NCBI RefSeq assembly: GCF_900215375.1
Contig: NZ_OBEF01000002.1
Span: 367,296 to 431,295 of the forward strand
Direction: 5' to 3'
DNA: 64,000 bases
Source of the DNA: Enterobacter sp. CC120223-11
GTDB lineage: Bacteria; Pseudomonadota; Gammaproteobacteria; Enterobacterales; Enterobacteriaceae
Below are positions 21,001 through 28,085 of this stretch, in pieces (within the stretch, counting starts at the first letter, position 1; every line of letters starts with the position of its first letter). The notes below the pieces were generated by a model, which worked only from the letters and a program-made list of their open reading frames with translations, was not told the DNA's origin and did no database searches. The translations under genes and the position numbers were made by a program.

Positions 21001-21799
21001 GAACGATGCAACCAGCAGCAAAAGCCACTCGCAGTACGACGGCATGCAGATTGGCCTTGACCTGTGGCAGAACGACCAATGGCGCAGCGGGATCTACACC
21101 ACCTTTATGGATCTCGACAGCTCCATCAATGGAAACACCGGCATGGGCGGCGGCTCGGCGTATAACTCCACCTTCTCCTCTTACATTGGCGGATACGCCA
21201 CCTGGACGGATACGGACGGGCTGTACGTCGATAACGTGTTGCAGTACGGCTACCACTCGGTCGATCTGAAAAGCCAGGGCAGCAGTGACACTTATCACCC
21301 GGACGGCAGCACCATCACGGCGTCGGTGGAAGTGGGCAAACCGTGGCAGCTTGGCGACAGCAACTGGGCGTTTGAGCCGCAGGCGCAGCTTATCTGGCAG
21401 TGGAGCAACTTCGATGACACCACGCTGAATGACGGGGTCAACACTCAGGTGAACATTGATGCTGACAGCGCGGTGATTGGCCGTCTCGGCGCACGTCTGA
21501 CGGCGGATTACGACACCAAAGTCGGCAAGATCAAACCCTATGTGCGCGTGAACTTCTGGCAGGAGCTCTCTGACGGTGAGGATGCAGTGACGTATCGCAG
21601 CGGCAGCAACAGCAACGGGAAGACGACGCTTAAGGCCGATCAGCGGTTCAGCGCGACGGAGGCGGCGATTGGCGCGACCTGGACCGTTACCCGCGACGTT
21701 CAGGCGTACACCGAAATCGGTAAAACCTGGGATAACAGCGGGAAGACGAGCGTGGATGCCGATCTGTCCGCATCGCTTGGGATGAAGATCCGTTTCTGA
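12098..21799 (+). CDS. Giant type Va autotransporter with PATR repeats
   Basis: The protein has about 3233 residues. The N-terminus is an extended signal peptide (MNRIYRLVWS, then a basic stretch RAGRRK and a hydrophobic core), with likely cleavage after GVGA at residue 55. ATG 12098 is chosen because the ESPR begins exactly there. The passenger (about 56-2945) is Gly/Asn/Ser/Thr-rich and, on reading, free of cysteine. Its first half has many short NNGTI/NSGTL-type beta-helix turns. Its second half has passenger-associated transport repeats (for example GTLTLTQDSSYSGLTTIRNG). A region of about 230 residues occurs twice (about 17040-17760 and 19000-19690). The C-terminal barrel (about 2948-3233) begins GRFWARYLSK and ends KIRF. 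It is probably a surface adhesin; the ligand is unknown. Confidence 0.92.
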   Translation: MNRIYRLVWSHVTSAFVPVAEFTASKSGKSPRAGRRKLLLTAIVLVGSVPGGVGAVDVQWSAIKADYGFSTDPLHNFDQVESTGDAFQIGGTTGAANYAAGTTLNILGPIPTFPDFSTGNGVSGRTVSVVDALPDASAPEGGRIITINATDASGNTVPVDASNINEYNYSPSPANPQQDEELNVEVPGLDGSYQVISIYDSASFIPAEDVPVSGMQLPVYDPDSVRIMYQFGIVNVLSPGGTANVNIGASTSGTTPISAAANTLDLLAKDSTLARADGFDGVDSSVNWLSDNYIHFRPAAVISSDVQGQTAQSTQYNYTLTLPNYVEVLGRVVQLGSKTFTINSAADIADVNDYLVGQGSYAGNSQIQYWLTAGATVNGEVIDSSVEAQQVYNTIITTLLNQAQSTAIDMSYHVWEDGLSHTNNATLGTGDLRVIYANGPNASGTVTSTGSLAVDGASAVMEALDGATITNNGAINAWRSSGSSPLAAGMLAYDSTSINNGVINAGLFLEKDGSNQNVNNAGAIAMGSENGTLSNFGHINVAITDTATHNAWGIIAGGAAQATNEAGGTIVLTGNSHNVDGHGGGYGALISDSASFTNLGNIYIGGTPLTAAGTPLPVNLAGSGDLTAGIFSQSSGAVENASGGTITILDNTRNAAAMIANANTGTVTNNGTLNVLGKLTAGSAAANYGIYVKDNIGGATGAVTNNGNIQVDGDNNIALNVLAMTANASLLSSSSSQITVGTAGDLGGSDSDPYTYRNYAVYAEGLNGNSATVQLDSTIRLLAAGAIGVHARGDATINVGNASTLSFENSRQIGYYAWGTGANIDISNPTITDNAQASSILFAVDGGAVFTGSTSGGNYNLTVTGVGSTGVFANGVDDQNTEDQSDDIATQLTTGAAQIEVSGNNAVGVRVTGGAEGTISDGAIRLTGDNTTAVLIDGRNYNINNEIGDTPRATNVTSDAVIGSSAGQSGIVAYNVGYLGNLTLNTAANINLLGNSSKGILLHDNGLATVQSGTTVAVSGSNNIGVDIQNAGTLTNNGTITVSGATGSGNVGVRVQGSGAVVSQLGTVNANGGKAAVQLTGNGASLTVNGTGNHITAGGDADGVLIDSIGASTFNATNTIIDLTGTGAGINNNANSSNVNLNNVTINAANGPAIRTAVTFSAEGSGNILNVNGSGSGFAFMKADGTATTGNLTIGNGYTINGNGANSVGVLAKTNGTVTTGTNITMGASAGAAVDATNASSLSNSGTIQTSSNTGSTILAANTGAFSNSGSITSSSTSNSSSLIVLNGTAANRAITNTGSITSLSQGATVIDASGAANNTLTNSGTLTAASSTAQVVLTGSGNDAMTLNGGTTRGEVTLGSGSDRFTWNSGTFNGGVTFIGNDGNDNATVGNVDMSGTTHILSQGGTGSTLTFNGTHAGTDPAKIGTLAADNLATATNIGSGWSTLTLDGATTDMRVVNDLTLSGTPLINVNNGATLRTADSATQSGQATIHNYNIATSGADSLVSFDGAADQTYSGIISGSGGMERINSGNTLLLGNNTYTGNTFIGSGSELSLGNGGTTGLLSTQTNITDDGTLTVFHSDNVALNGVISGSGNFRQIGTGITRLGGNNSYAGTTNVEQGTLLINGVQTGSGLTTVSGGSTLGGYGTIGGDVVFNAPLATLKPGDDSRGNGTGTLTINGDLTLASDTKSQFQLGQAYTAGGALNDLVQVNGNLTLDGVLNVDLTSGGTFLPGVYRLFNYTGTLNNQTMEIGSLPPNDAVNYAIQTNLANQVNLALNFVDPTQQLQYWDGDLNGNNHGTDGVEGNGAVDGGFGYWVRQLAGAGNNWTQDNGEGNAPWATDAFAVFGGAANEVRISDINGAVVTSGMQFLTDGYHLVADPANPDSQLDMVATNPPTQLDPDNSYDGQNGTHADSYFAIRVGAGGAGADITTTIDVDMVQEDPATRIRLLKTDPGRLILGGDNDYRGGTEIWNGTLQVSKDSSLGLANTSVLIKSGSVFQTGADFTTDRLFFVDGEGGGTFDVYGHTFKPTGVIGGDGPLAVVDSSTGTAVGILELNTANTYQGDTTLTGKNGTGSLVVNANTTGVFGKQDSTVALNDDVQVNFNSSANAQSHTFAVDNSTLAFNDSASAGQSTIGLTGGTASFGDTSSAGSAAISVDAGSVVKMNGNSDGGTSVTTNAGTVAFTQNAQSASARIANQSGGNVDLAGANGKTSIGSLDGAGTVTLGSRTLSEGNLNLNDTISGLISGVGGGLEKVGTGILTLTADNTFTGATSVLKGVLLINGDQSTATGATSVASGATLGGEGTLGANVSVADNGHLAPGKDLSSVGILTMNNLTLAENSQLDFQFGKSNVPDAKDPLNDLLVVNGDLTLNGKLNITQTPGGKFDVGVYRVINYSGNLINNSLLLGNVPDAANQLYVQTSVANQVNLVNTTGLVLNFWDGTGGTGGVLKNNGAIDGGDGIWQNSRGNDNWSTDQTDPSGAINAPFSDGAFAVFSGKKGNVTVDNSLGAVTVSGMQFTTNGYVINDGVITTNTADTVIRVGDGTALGKLYTATINSQIAGSGGIDKTDVGTLVLNGNNSYSGGTTVGGGVLQVSNDGNLGRAGTGITLNGGTFRYGEGFDTSRAWTLAGDGGTIDTNGNNVSLLSAVSGSGGLTKAGEGTLTLTQDSSYSGLTTIRNGTLQLGNGGGSGSATGNILNLGDLVVNRNNTVDLNGVITGTGDFIQRGSGTTVLNGLNSWSGYTLVENGTLQAGGISRLSAKSTHIVSQGATLDTGGNSQTVANLVNQGTVNLRGGNVGSTLTVNGDYVGMNGTLKIAAQQHSPGVADKLVINQGTATGTTRLDIDVSQLGEPTTGDGIMVVQALNGATTTAQTTKDAFNIGTDKLIAGAWQYQLFAGDASGAGEDWFLRAGYSPVVPGFDTLPSIIRQADLFVLGTLHQRVGDEQPWRADVPEDQEGRFWARYLSKTVDQHLNDATSSKSHSQYDGMQIGLDLWQNDQWRSGIYTTFMDLDSSINGNTGMGGGSAYNSTFSSYIGGYATWTDTDGLYVDNVLQYGYHSVDLKSQGSSDTYHPDGSTITASVEVGKPWQLGDSNWAFEPQAQLIWQWSNFDDTTLNDGVNTQVNIDADSAVIGRLGARLTADYDTKVGKIKPYVRVNFWQELSDGEDAVTYRSGSNSNGKTTLKADQRFSATEAAIGATWTVTRDVQAYTEIGKTWDNSGKTSVDADLSASLGMKIRF

Positions 21800-21817
21800 G
21801 GCGTCTTGAATTAGCCG

Positions 21818-21862
21818 AAGGCTGGTCTATGCTCAAAACAGAGCAGGCCAGCCTTTTGCTTT
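21818..21862 (+). terminator. Terminator of the autotransporter gene
   Basis: AAGGCTGGtCTatGCTC and GAGCaggCCAGCCTT form an imperfect long stem around AAAACA, followed by a T-rich tail. It lies 19 bp after the stop codon and separates the autotransporter from the next operon. Confidence 0.85.
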
Positions 21863-21909
21863 TTCGCTCTGAATAATAACGATAATTTCTCTTTCTGTGG
21901 GTATTGAAT

Positions 21910-23526
21910 ATGAACAGGATGCGGCATGCTTTACTGGCGTTATTCTCCCTGCTGGTCGCTATTCCCCTTTTTGCTGCCGAACCCCGACAGCAGCCGACGG
22001 ATCATGAGCGGGCCCGAACGGTCTATATCTTCCACCAGCCGATTGTCATGCTACAGGCCACGTTTGGCCTGACGACGCCGGAAGAGCGTGTCCTGCGCAT
22101 CCGCAATACCCTTCGTTCATTTACACATGCCGACGTCAGCCAGCCGCTGACCGTCGAACCCATTACCCGCTACGGCCAGCCCGCGCGCCTGTTTCTGATG
22201 AACGGCAAACCGATCATGCTGCTGAGCCAGGCCGACCTCGACGAAGGGGATGATTTAACCCTCGATCAGGCGGCAGAGCGGGTGCTCACCCGTATGGAGC
22301 TGCAGCGCAAAGCCCTGAGCGATCAGTACAACACCGGCTACCTGGCGCTGGCGGCGGTGAAAGTTGTCTTTGGGATCGCGGCGCTCGGGCTGTTCTGCTA
22401 CGGCGCTTACCGCACGTGGCGCTGGGTGAGGCGCTATAACCGCCGGATGCTGCTTGAAAAACGCGGGATTATTCCGCACAGCTGGCGGCGCTTTTTAGGG
22501 GCGGTCGAAAGCAAACTCTACGGCCTGCTGATGATCCTGCTGAGCCTGGTCGCGTTGTATCTGTGGCTCGGCTGGACGTTCAGCCTGTTCCCCTGGACCC
22601 GAGTGTGGGGCGAATCCCTCGGCGACTGGACCTGGCGGGTGCTGCAAAAGATCGCGCTGTCGATTGTCTCGGCGCTGCCAGGGCTGCTTATCGTTTTGAT
22701 TATCTTCCTGATTACGTCGTTTATTATTAAATTATTGAAGGTTTTACTTAATCAGGTGGCGGCGGGTAAAGTGCATCTCCCGGGGTTACATCCGGAAACG
22801 GTGGGCGCCACGCGCAAGCTGATATCGGTGATGGTCTGGCTGTTTGCGCTTTCTGCAGCGTACCCTTTTCTGCCTGGCGCAAACTCGCTGGCCTTCAAGG
22901 GGATAAGCGTTTTCTTCGGCCTGATGCTGACGCTCGGCTCGGCGGGGGTGATGAACCACGCCATGAGCGGACTGGTGCTAATTTACTCCCGCGCATTACG
23001 CAAAGGTGACGTTATTCGCATTGCAGACAACGAAGGTCAGGTCAGTGAAATTGGGATGCTGGCGACCAAAATCATTACCCGCGAGAACTATGTCGTGACG
23101 GTGCCCAACGCCGTTGTGGTCAGCGGTAAAATTACCAATCTCAGCGCGCAAAACCCTGGCGGAGGCGTGAACCTCACCACTGGCGTGACCATCGGTTACG
23201 ACACGCCGTGGCGGCAGGTGCATGCCATGCTGGAACTGGCGGCGCGCCGTGCTGAAGGTATCGATCACGCTCAGGCCCCGCTGGTGCGTCAGCTGAGCCT
23301 GATGGACTGGTACATATCCTATGAATTACAGGTCCGCCTGCTGCCGGGCACGTCGCTTGCGGTGGCGCGAAACGCGCTGCACAGCAACATTCAGGACGTA
23401 TTCAATGAATTTGGCGTGCAGATCATGTCGCCAAACTTCGTCCTGCAGCCGGAAGGGGCAGTGATGGTGGCAAAAGAGAACTGGTACGCCGCCCCGGCAG
23501 CGCCTCCTGGCGAACCGAAAGCATGA
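21910..23526 (+). CDS. MscS-family mechanosensitive channel with signal peptide
   Basis: The 538-aa protein has an N-terminal signal sequence (cleavage near LFA-A, about residue 22) and a periplasmic region of about 110 residues. Several membrane helices follow, from about 145 to 345. The MscS pore helix and beta domain are recognisable from GLMLTLGSAGVMNHAMSGL through GDVIRIADNEGQVSEIGMLATKI and VPNAVVVSGKITNLS. It should sit in the inner membrane. It is the first gene of a five-gene run and overlaps the next by 4 bp. ATG 21910 has GTGGG 8 bp upstream; ATG 21919 is an alternative. The long periplasmic head and the neighbours suggest an envelope role beyond plain osmotic relief. Confidence 0.87.
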   Translation: MNRMRHALLALFSLLVAIPLFAAEPRQQPTDHERARTVYIFHQPIVMLQATFGLTTPEERVLRIRNTLRSFTHADVSQPLTVEPITRYGQPARLFLMNGKPIMLLSQADLDEGDDLTLDQAAERVLTRMELQRKALSDQYNTGYLALAAVKVVFGIAALGLFCYGAYRTWRWVRRYNRRMLLEKRGIIPHSWRRFLGAVESKLYGLLMILLSLVALYLWLGWTFSLFPWTRVWGESLGDWTWRVLQKIALSIVSALPGLLIVLIIFLITSFIIKLLKVLLNQVAAGKVHLPGLHPETVGATRKLISVMVWLFALSAAYPFLPGANSLAFKGISVFFGLMLTLGSAGVMNHAMSGLVLIYSRALRKGDVIRIADNEGQVSEIGMLATKIITRENYVVTVPNAVVVSGKITNLSAQNPGGGVNLTTGVTIGYDTPWRQVHAMLELAARRAEGIDHAQAPLVRQLSLMDWYISYELQVRLLPGTSLAVARNALHSNIQDVFNEFGVQIMSPNFVLQPEGAVMVAKENWYAAPAAPPGEPKA

Positions 23527-24644
23527 GGCTGCGCGTTCTGGCAATTGTGCTGCTGGTATTGGGCTGCGGCCAAAGCGTTGCTGCCGACCTTTTCGACCCG
23601 CAGGACGGCATGTTCGACATGAGCGAGTATCTTCGGGATAACCGCTACGGATTTTTACCCGTTCCGATCCTGATAACCGAACCGGCGATCGGCTACGGCG
23701 GCGGTCTGTTTGGCCTGTTTTTGCACGGAAAAGGTTCAATGGATGGCGACCGCTTTATTCCGCCGAACCTCTCGGCGTTTGGCGGCGGCGCGACCGAAAA
23801 CGGAAGCTGGTTTGCCGGTGGCGGGCATCGCCATACCTGGAACAACGACCATATTCGCTACCTTGCGGCCCTCGGTTACGCCGATATCAATCTCGATATT
23901 TACAGCGGCGACGTGCTGGGCTTCGGTAACAGCAAAGCCATCAACACCAACACCAAAGGCTATGGCGGCCTGCAAAAGCTGCAGTTCCGCGTCGGGGATT
24001 CTCCGGTCTTTCTGGGCGTGACGCAGTTTTACGCCCACACCGATATTTCAGCCGATAACAAAGTGATTAATGCCGCCTGGCAGCGGATCTTTGGCGAAGA
24101 GAGCACTTCGTCAGCGCTCGGACTGCTGGCCGAATATGACACCACCGATAACTTTTTCTATCCTCACAAAGGGTTGTCGATGAGCGCTGAATACCGCTTT
24201 TACAGCTCGTTTCTTGGCGGCGACTACCGCTATAACCAGCTGACGATCGACGGGAAGTATTTCCTGCCGCTCAGCCGGACGGTGACCCTGGGGCTGGCAG
24301 GCAACTACCAGGCGCTGACCAACAGCGATGCGCATCTTCCGCCGATGGCCCGCCCGGATATCAACCTGCGCGGCATTTCACGCTATCGCTATCAGGGCGA
24401 CTACGTTGGCACGGTGCAAACGCAGCTGGCGTGGGCGGTCACGCCTCGTTGGGTGTTGCAGGGCTTTGTCGGCGCGGGGAGTGCCGCAAACGACAGCAGT
24501 GACCTGTTCAGCAGCAGTGAAGTGGCCTGGGGAACCGGGGTTCGCTATCTGATTGCCCGACAGTACGGGCTTTATACCGGGGTCGATGTCGCCTTCAGCG
24601 ATGGTGAACAGGCGGTCTATTTTAATGTTGGCTCCGGGCTGTAG
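23523..24644 (+). CDS. Short BamA/TamA (Omp85)-like outer-membrane barrel without POTRA domains
   Basis: The 373-aa protein has a signal peptide (MRLRVLAIVLLVLGCGQSVAA) and then a beta-rich barrel with alternating aromatic strands. The motif NLRGISRYRYQGDY (about 280-293) resembles the conserved RGF/RGY lid-loop motif of Omp85 barrels, and the protein ends VGSGL. There is no room for POTRA domains. Its ATG overlaps the mscS stop (ATGA), so it is translationally coupled. Function is unknown: it could be a lipid or protein pore of the D15-antigen type. Confidence 0.75.
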   Translation: MRLRVLAIVLLVLGCGQSVAADLFDPQDGMFDMSEYLRDNRYGFLPVPILITEPAIGYGGGLFGLFLHGKGSMDGDRFIPPNLSAFGGGATENGSWFAGGGHRHTWNNDHIRYLAALGYADINLDIYSGDVLGFGNSKAINTNTKGYGGLQKLQFRVGDSPVFLGVTQFYAHTDISADNKVINAAWQRIFGEESTSSALGLLAEYDTTDNFFYPHKGLSMSAEYRFYSSFLGGDYRYNQLTIDGKYFLPLSRTVTLGLAGNYQALTNSDAHLPPMARPDINLRGISRYRYQGDYVGTVQTQLAWAVTPRWVLQGFVGAGSAANDSSDLFSSSEVAWGTGVRYLIARQYGLYTGVDVAFSDGEQAVYFNVGSGL

Positions 24645-24672
24645 GCGGGGCAATTCGCAAAATGAGAAACCA

Positions 24673-25671
24673 ATGATGAGATGGCGTGAAACGCTGCTGC
24701 CGCTGCTGCTGATCTCCGGGACAGCCTGTGGTGCAAGTACACCTCCGGAAAAGGCATCCGGGGCTTCTGCCGACGGCACGCCGTCGTCTTCCGAAAGCGA
24801 CAGCATGTTCCCCATCTGGGGCGACGAAGCACGGGCGCGTGGCTATTCGATTCCGCTACCGTTCGGCGTGAATCTTAGCTATATGAACATGCGCCAGAAC
24901 ATTGATGTTGAGAGCATTTCCCTGACCGGGCTGAATCTCGGCAGCCACCCGATACCGGACGATATGTTCAACATCGGCGTCGGCGATACCCGCCAGCGCA
25001 GCAAGACGGAAAACCTGCGCCTCGACATGTGGGTATTCCCGTTCCTCAACGTTTACGGCATTCTCGGCCATACCAAAGGGTCATCGGTGTCGAACATCTC
25101 GGTGGATTCCGACCCATCGCGCTACGACAGTGGCACCATTCTTCACCCGAACCCGGACCATATCATCTCCCAGGCAGTGCATTCGGGTTACGAGAGCGGG
25201 GCGCTGCAGAACCTGGATTTTAAACTCAACTTCGAAGGCACCACCTACGGCGCGGGCGTGACCCTGGCGGGCGGTTACGGCAACTGGTTCACCATTCTCG
25301 ACACCAACTACACCCAGACCAGCTTCGACATCCTCGATGGCAAAATCTCGGCGCTGACGGTGTCTCCACGCGTGGGCTATCGCTTTGAATTTCAGGGCAT
25401 CGCCGGGCCGTCGCATCTGAGTCTGTGGGTCGGCAGCATGTATCAGGATGTTGAACAGGAGTTCAGAGGCAATCTGTCCGACCTGGGGCTGCCGTCGGCG
25501 CTGGATAGCGTGGTTGAGGACGGGCGCTTCGACGTGAAGCAACACCTCTCTTCACCATGGAATATGCTGGTGGGTGCGCAGTATGAAATCACGCAAAATT
25601 TCAACGTGCTGACCGAGTTTGGCTTTAACGATCGCAACAGCTTCTTTATCGCGGGTGAATACCGATTCTGA
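24673..25671 (+). CDS. Predicted outer-membrane beta-barrel protein of unknown function
   Basis: The 332-aa protein has an N-terminal signal sequence (MMRWRETLLPLLLISGTACG) and a Ser/Ala/Gly-rich linker. Repeated amphipathic strands follow, ending in FFIAGEYRF with the C-terminal Phe of outer-membrane barrels. Cys19 follows GTA, which is not a good lipobox, so signal peptidase I cleavage is more likely. ATG 24673 is preferred over an upstream in-frame ATG at 24553 that would overlap the previous gene. I do not recognise a characterised family. It lies between two Omp85-like genes and overlaps the next start by 1 bp (TGATG). Confidence 0.7.
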   Translation: MMRWRETLLPLLLISGTACGASTPPEKASGASADGTPSSSESDSMFPIWGDEARARGYSIPLPFGVNLSYMNMRQNIDVESISLTGLNLGSHPIPDDMFNIGVGDTRQRSKTENLRLDMWVFPFLNVYGILGHTKGSSVSNISVDSDPSRYDSGTILHPNPDHIISQAVHSGYESGALQNLDFKLNFEGTTYGAGVTLAGGYGNWFTILDTNYTQTSFDILDGKISALTVSPRVGYRFEFQGIAGPSHLSLWVGSMYQDVEQEFRGNLSDLGLPSALDSVVEDGRFDVKQHLSSPWNMLVGAQYEITQNFNVLTEFGFNDRNSFFIAGEYRF

Positions 25672-26801
25672 TGAGCAGATGGACGACCGTACTGGCCGGG
25701 CTTGTCAGTGTGGGCATGGTGACACCGACGTTTGCCGAAATCAGTCAGCAATCGATTGACGACTTTCTGGGCAAGCTCGGGGCCGATAACCAGTATGACG
25801 CCAGCAAAGGCATCGACTGGAGCGTGCTGCCGGGGCCGTTTTATACTCCGGAGCTGAAGCTTGGCCTCGGAACGGCGGTGGCGGGGATCTACCGTATCGA
25901 CCCCAATGACAAGAAAACGCAGAACTCGTCCATTTCCTTTACCGGGTTTGTCAGCACCAGCGGCGCGCTGGGGCTCGGGTTGCACAACTACACCTTCTTT
26001 ACCGACGATCGCTGGCGTTTTTTCCTCGACGGTGGCGTGGCCAAAGTGCCGACTGAATTTTGGGGCGTGGGCTACGACGCGGCGCAGGGCAGCTCGCAGA
26101 AGTACAATAATAACTCGGTGCAGCTGCATCCGCAGCTGATGCGGCAGATTGTCGATAAGCTCTATTTTGGCGTGGGCTGGGATTTCTCAGCCATGAATGC
26201 CAACGTCGATGACAGAAAGCCGGGCGACAAGTTTTCGCAGTACACGACGACCACGAATCCCTTAAGTTCAGGGGCGACCGTCAGCCTGAACTACGATTCG
26301 CGCGATGCCATTACCCAGCCGCATCACGGGCAGTACGTCAGCGTCGAGTACAGCTATTTCGACCCGTCGCTTGGCTCGGATACCCATTTCACAGCCACCC
26401 AACTTCAATATAACTATTACCTGCCGTTGGATGATAAGCGCGTGCTGGCTTTTGACCTGTGGGGCCGCTTTACCCACGGCGACGTGCCCTGGGACAGGCT
26501 CTCGCAGGCCGGGGATGACAACCGCCTGCGCGGCTACTATCAGGGCCGCTACCGCGATAACGACGTGGTGAGCGGGCAGATTGAGTATCGTCAGAAGCTC
26601 AACTGGCGACACGGCTACGTGCTTTGGGCCGGAGCCGGGGCGCTCGGCAGCTCACCCGCGGATTTAGGAAATCATCCTCTGTTACCGACGGTCGGCGTCG
26701 GGTACCGTTTCGAGGTCAAGCCGGCGATGAATATCCGGCTTGATTTGGGCGTGGGCCGGGAGAGTGCCGGTTTCTATTTTCAGGTTGCGGAGGCATTTTG
26801 A
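25671..26801 (+). CDS. Second short BamA/TamA (Omp85)-like outer-membrane barrel
   Basis: The 376-aa protein has a signal peptide (cleavage near TFA-E, about residue 23) and a short periplasmic N-terminus too small for a POTRA domain. A barrel follows with the canonical Omp85 motif NRLRGYYQGRYRDND (about 284-298). It ends QVAEAF. It is clearly related in type to the barrel at 23523 but has a better motif match. It overlaps both neighbours by 1 bp (TGATG junctions). Families of this kind are often annotated as surface antigen or BamA/TamA-like, and the substrate is unknown. Confidence 0.78.
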   Translation: MSRWTTVLAGLVSVGMVTPTFAEISQQSIDDFLGKLGADNQYDASKGIDWSVLPGPFYTPELKLGLGTAVAGIYRIDPNDKKTQNSSISFTGFVSTSGALGLGLHNYTFFTDDRWRFFLDGGVAKVPTEFWGVGYDAAQGSSQKYNNNSVQLHPQLMRQIVDKLYFGVGWDFSAMNANVDDRKPGDKFSQYTTTTNPLSSGATVSLNYDSRDAITQPHHGQYVSVEYSYFDPSLGSDTHFTATQLQYNYYLPLDDKRVLAFDLWGRFTHGDVPWDRLSQAGDDNRLRGYYQGRYRDNDVVSGQIEYRQKLNWRHGYVLWAGAGALGSSPADLGNHPLLPTVGVGYRFEVKPAMNIRLDLGVGRESAGFYFQVAEAF

Positions 26802-27907
26802 TGCGGGGCTGGTTGTTGAGTCTGTTAGTGGTGGCGACGGTGGCGAAGGCGGACGATACGCTGCTGCCCGTCGAGCAGGCGAGGCGCGTTGCGCCAGTGG
26901 TAGGGCATCTGGTGGCGCCGGAGTCGCTGCGCCCCTGCTGCGCCTTTGGCTATGACCTGAACGTTCGGGCCATTGGCGTGCCGATCCCCGTTTATCAGAT
27001 TGGCAACGTGCTGACCCTCGATTCGCTCGGACATCATCATTATAACGACAGCGCACTGACGGCGGTGAAGGATCTGGTTGGCCTGAATGATGAAAAAAGC
27101 GGGCTGATTTACACTCATCGCGGCGGCTTTATTGATATTGCCCACGTGCGTGACACCGCCGACAACACTTTCTATCTGTTCTCTAAAATCTATCCGAAGC
27201 TCGGCCAGTCGTGGCGCTTCTTCTACAGCGAAGAGCTTGGCCTGCGGCGGATTCAGCTCAACGCGTTTACGCCTCCTGCCTCGATGACAGAACGCTACAC
27301 CCTGGCGGCCTGGCTGGCGGGTAAAATCGCCTTCGAGCTGGCGCAGTGGCATGAGATTGCCCAGTGGTATGGCTTCCAGTCGGTGCCCGGTTTTTCAGAA
27401 GAGATCTCGGCGTTTTCTCCGGAGGATCTTTACTCCAATTTATTGGGGGCGAGGCTCGCGATTAACGCCATCCTGCAAGGCCATGCCGGCAGCGTCGAAG
27501 CCTATGACAAGGCGATGGACGCGCAAATCCAGCAGGCGCTGGTGGGACTTGGCGTGGTGACGCGCGAAGAGACGGAGAGGATGTTCCGTGAAGTGGACGG
27601 CGACTGGTGGAACAGCAAGCGGCGGGTGCCGGATAAATTCCTGGTACTGAAGCGCAACTATACCCTCCGCGACAACCGCCTCCCGACGCCGGTGCCGTTT
27701 GAAAAGGTGGAGCCTTATCAGCTGCATATGCCTGCCCGGATGAGTGGTTTTACGCTGTCAGCCCTTGGCGAGCTGCAAATCTATCCGGGTCATAAGATGG
27801 AACGCCTGCCGTCCCCGGACGGGCACTACATCCCTTCGCAGTTCCAGCCCCTCGCCGACAAGGCGCAGGCCGCCGACAAAACCCAACTTGATCGCATGCA
27901 GAAATAG
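26801..27907 (+). CDS. DUF4056 periplasmic protein
   Basis: The 368-aa protein has a signal peptide (MRGWLLSLLVVATVAKA, then DD) and no further membrane helices, so it should be periplasmic or outer-membrane associated. Conserved-looking residues are the pair CC in PCCAFGYD, HRGGFIDIAHVRD and WHEIAQWYG. This Cys/His/Glu set could be catalytic or metal-binding, but no reaction is established from what I see. It is the last gene of the operon and starts on the stop of the preceding barrel (TGATG). Two strong hairpins follow. Confidence 0.75.
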   Translation: MRGWLLSLLVVATVAKADDTLLPVEQARRVAPVVGHLVAPESLRPCCAFGYDLNVRAIGVPIPVYQIGNVLTLDSLGHHHYNDSALTAVKDLVGLNDEKSGLIYTHRGGFIDIAHVRDTADNTFYLFSKIYPKLGQSWRFFYSEELGLRRIQLNAFTPPASMTERYTLAAWLAGKIAFELAQWHEIAQWYGFQSVPGFSEEISAFSPEDLYSNLLGARLAINAILQGHAGSVEAYDKAMDAQIQQALVGLGVVTREETERMFREVDGDWWNSKRRVPDKFLVLKRNYTLRDNRLPTPVPFEKVEPYQLHMPARMSGFTLSALGELQIYPGHKMERLPSPDGHYIPSQFQPLADKAQAADKTQLDRMQK

Positions 27908-27971
27908 TTCACCTGTTTAATAATAAACTGATCTCTTGCTGAAGAAGTGAACACCCCTTTGTTATTCTTTG

Positions 27972-28043
27972 CCCCTTCAAAATGAAGGGGTTACCCGGGT
28001 GATTGCCAGTGGCAAATTCGCCGTGGGTAACTATGCTTTTTTT
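27972..28043 (+). terminator. Tandem hairpins ending the MscS-DUF4056 operon
   Basis: The first hairpin is CCCCTTCA-aaa-TGAAGGGG (27972-27990). The second is a long near-perfect stem from GTTACCC (27990-27996) to GGGTAAC (28025-28031), with an inner TTGCCA/TGGCAA stem, followed by seven T at 28037-28043. Confidence 0.75.
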
Positions 28044-28085
28044 ACGCATAACAATGATTAAGACTTCTCCTTTGGCAGGTGGCAA

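Noticed and set aside
19913..21298. A 461-codon minus-strand frame inside the autotransporter gene
   Set aside because: It is a mirror of the repeat-rich coding strand with no domain, ribosome site or signal; the plus-strand product is certain.
24553..24672. Extended N-terminus for the barrel gene at 24673
   Set aside because: It would overlap the preceding gene by 92 bp and place the signal peptide 40 residues inside the protein.
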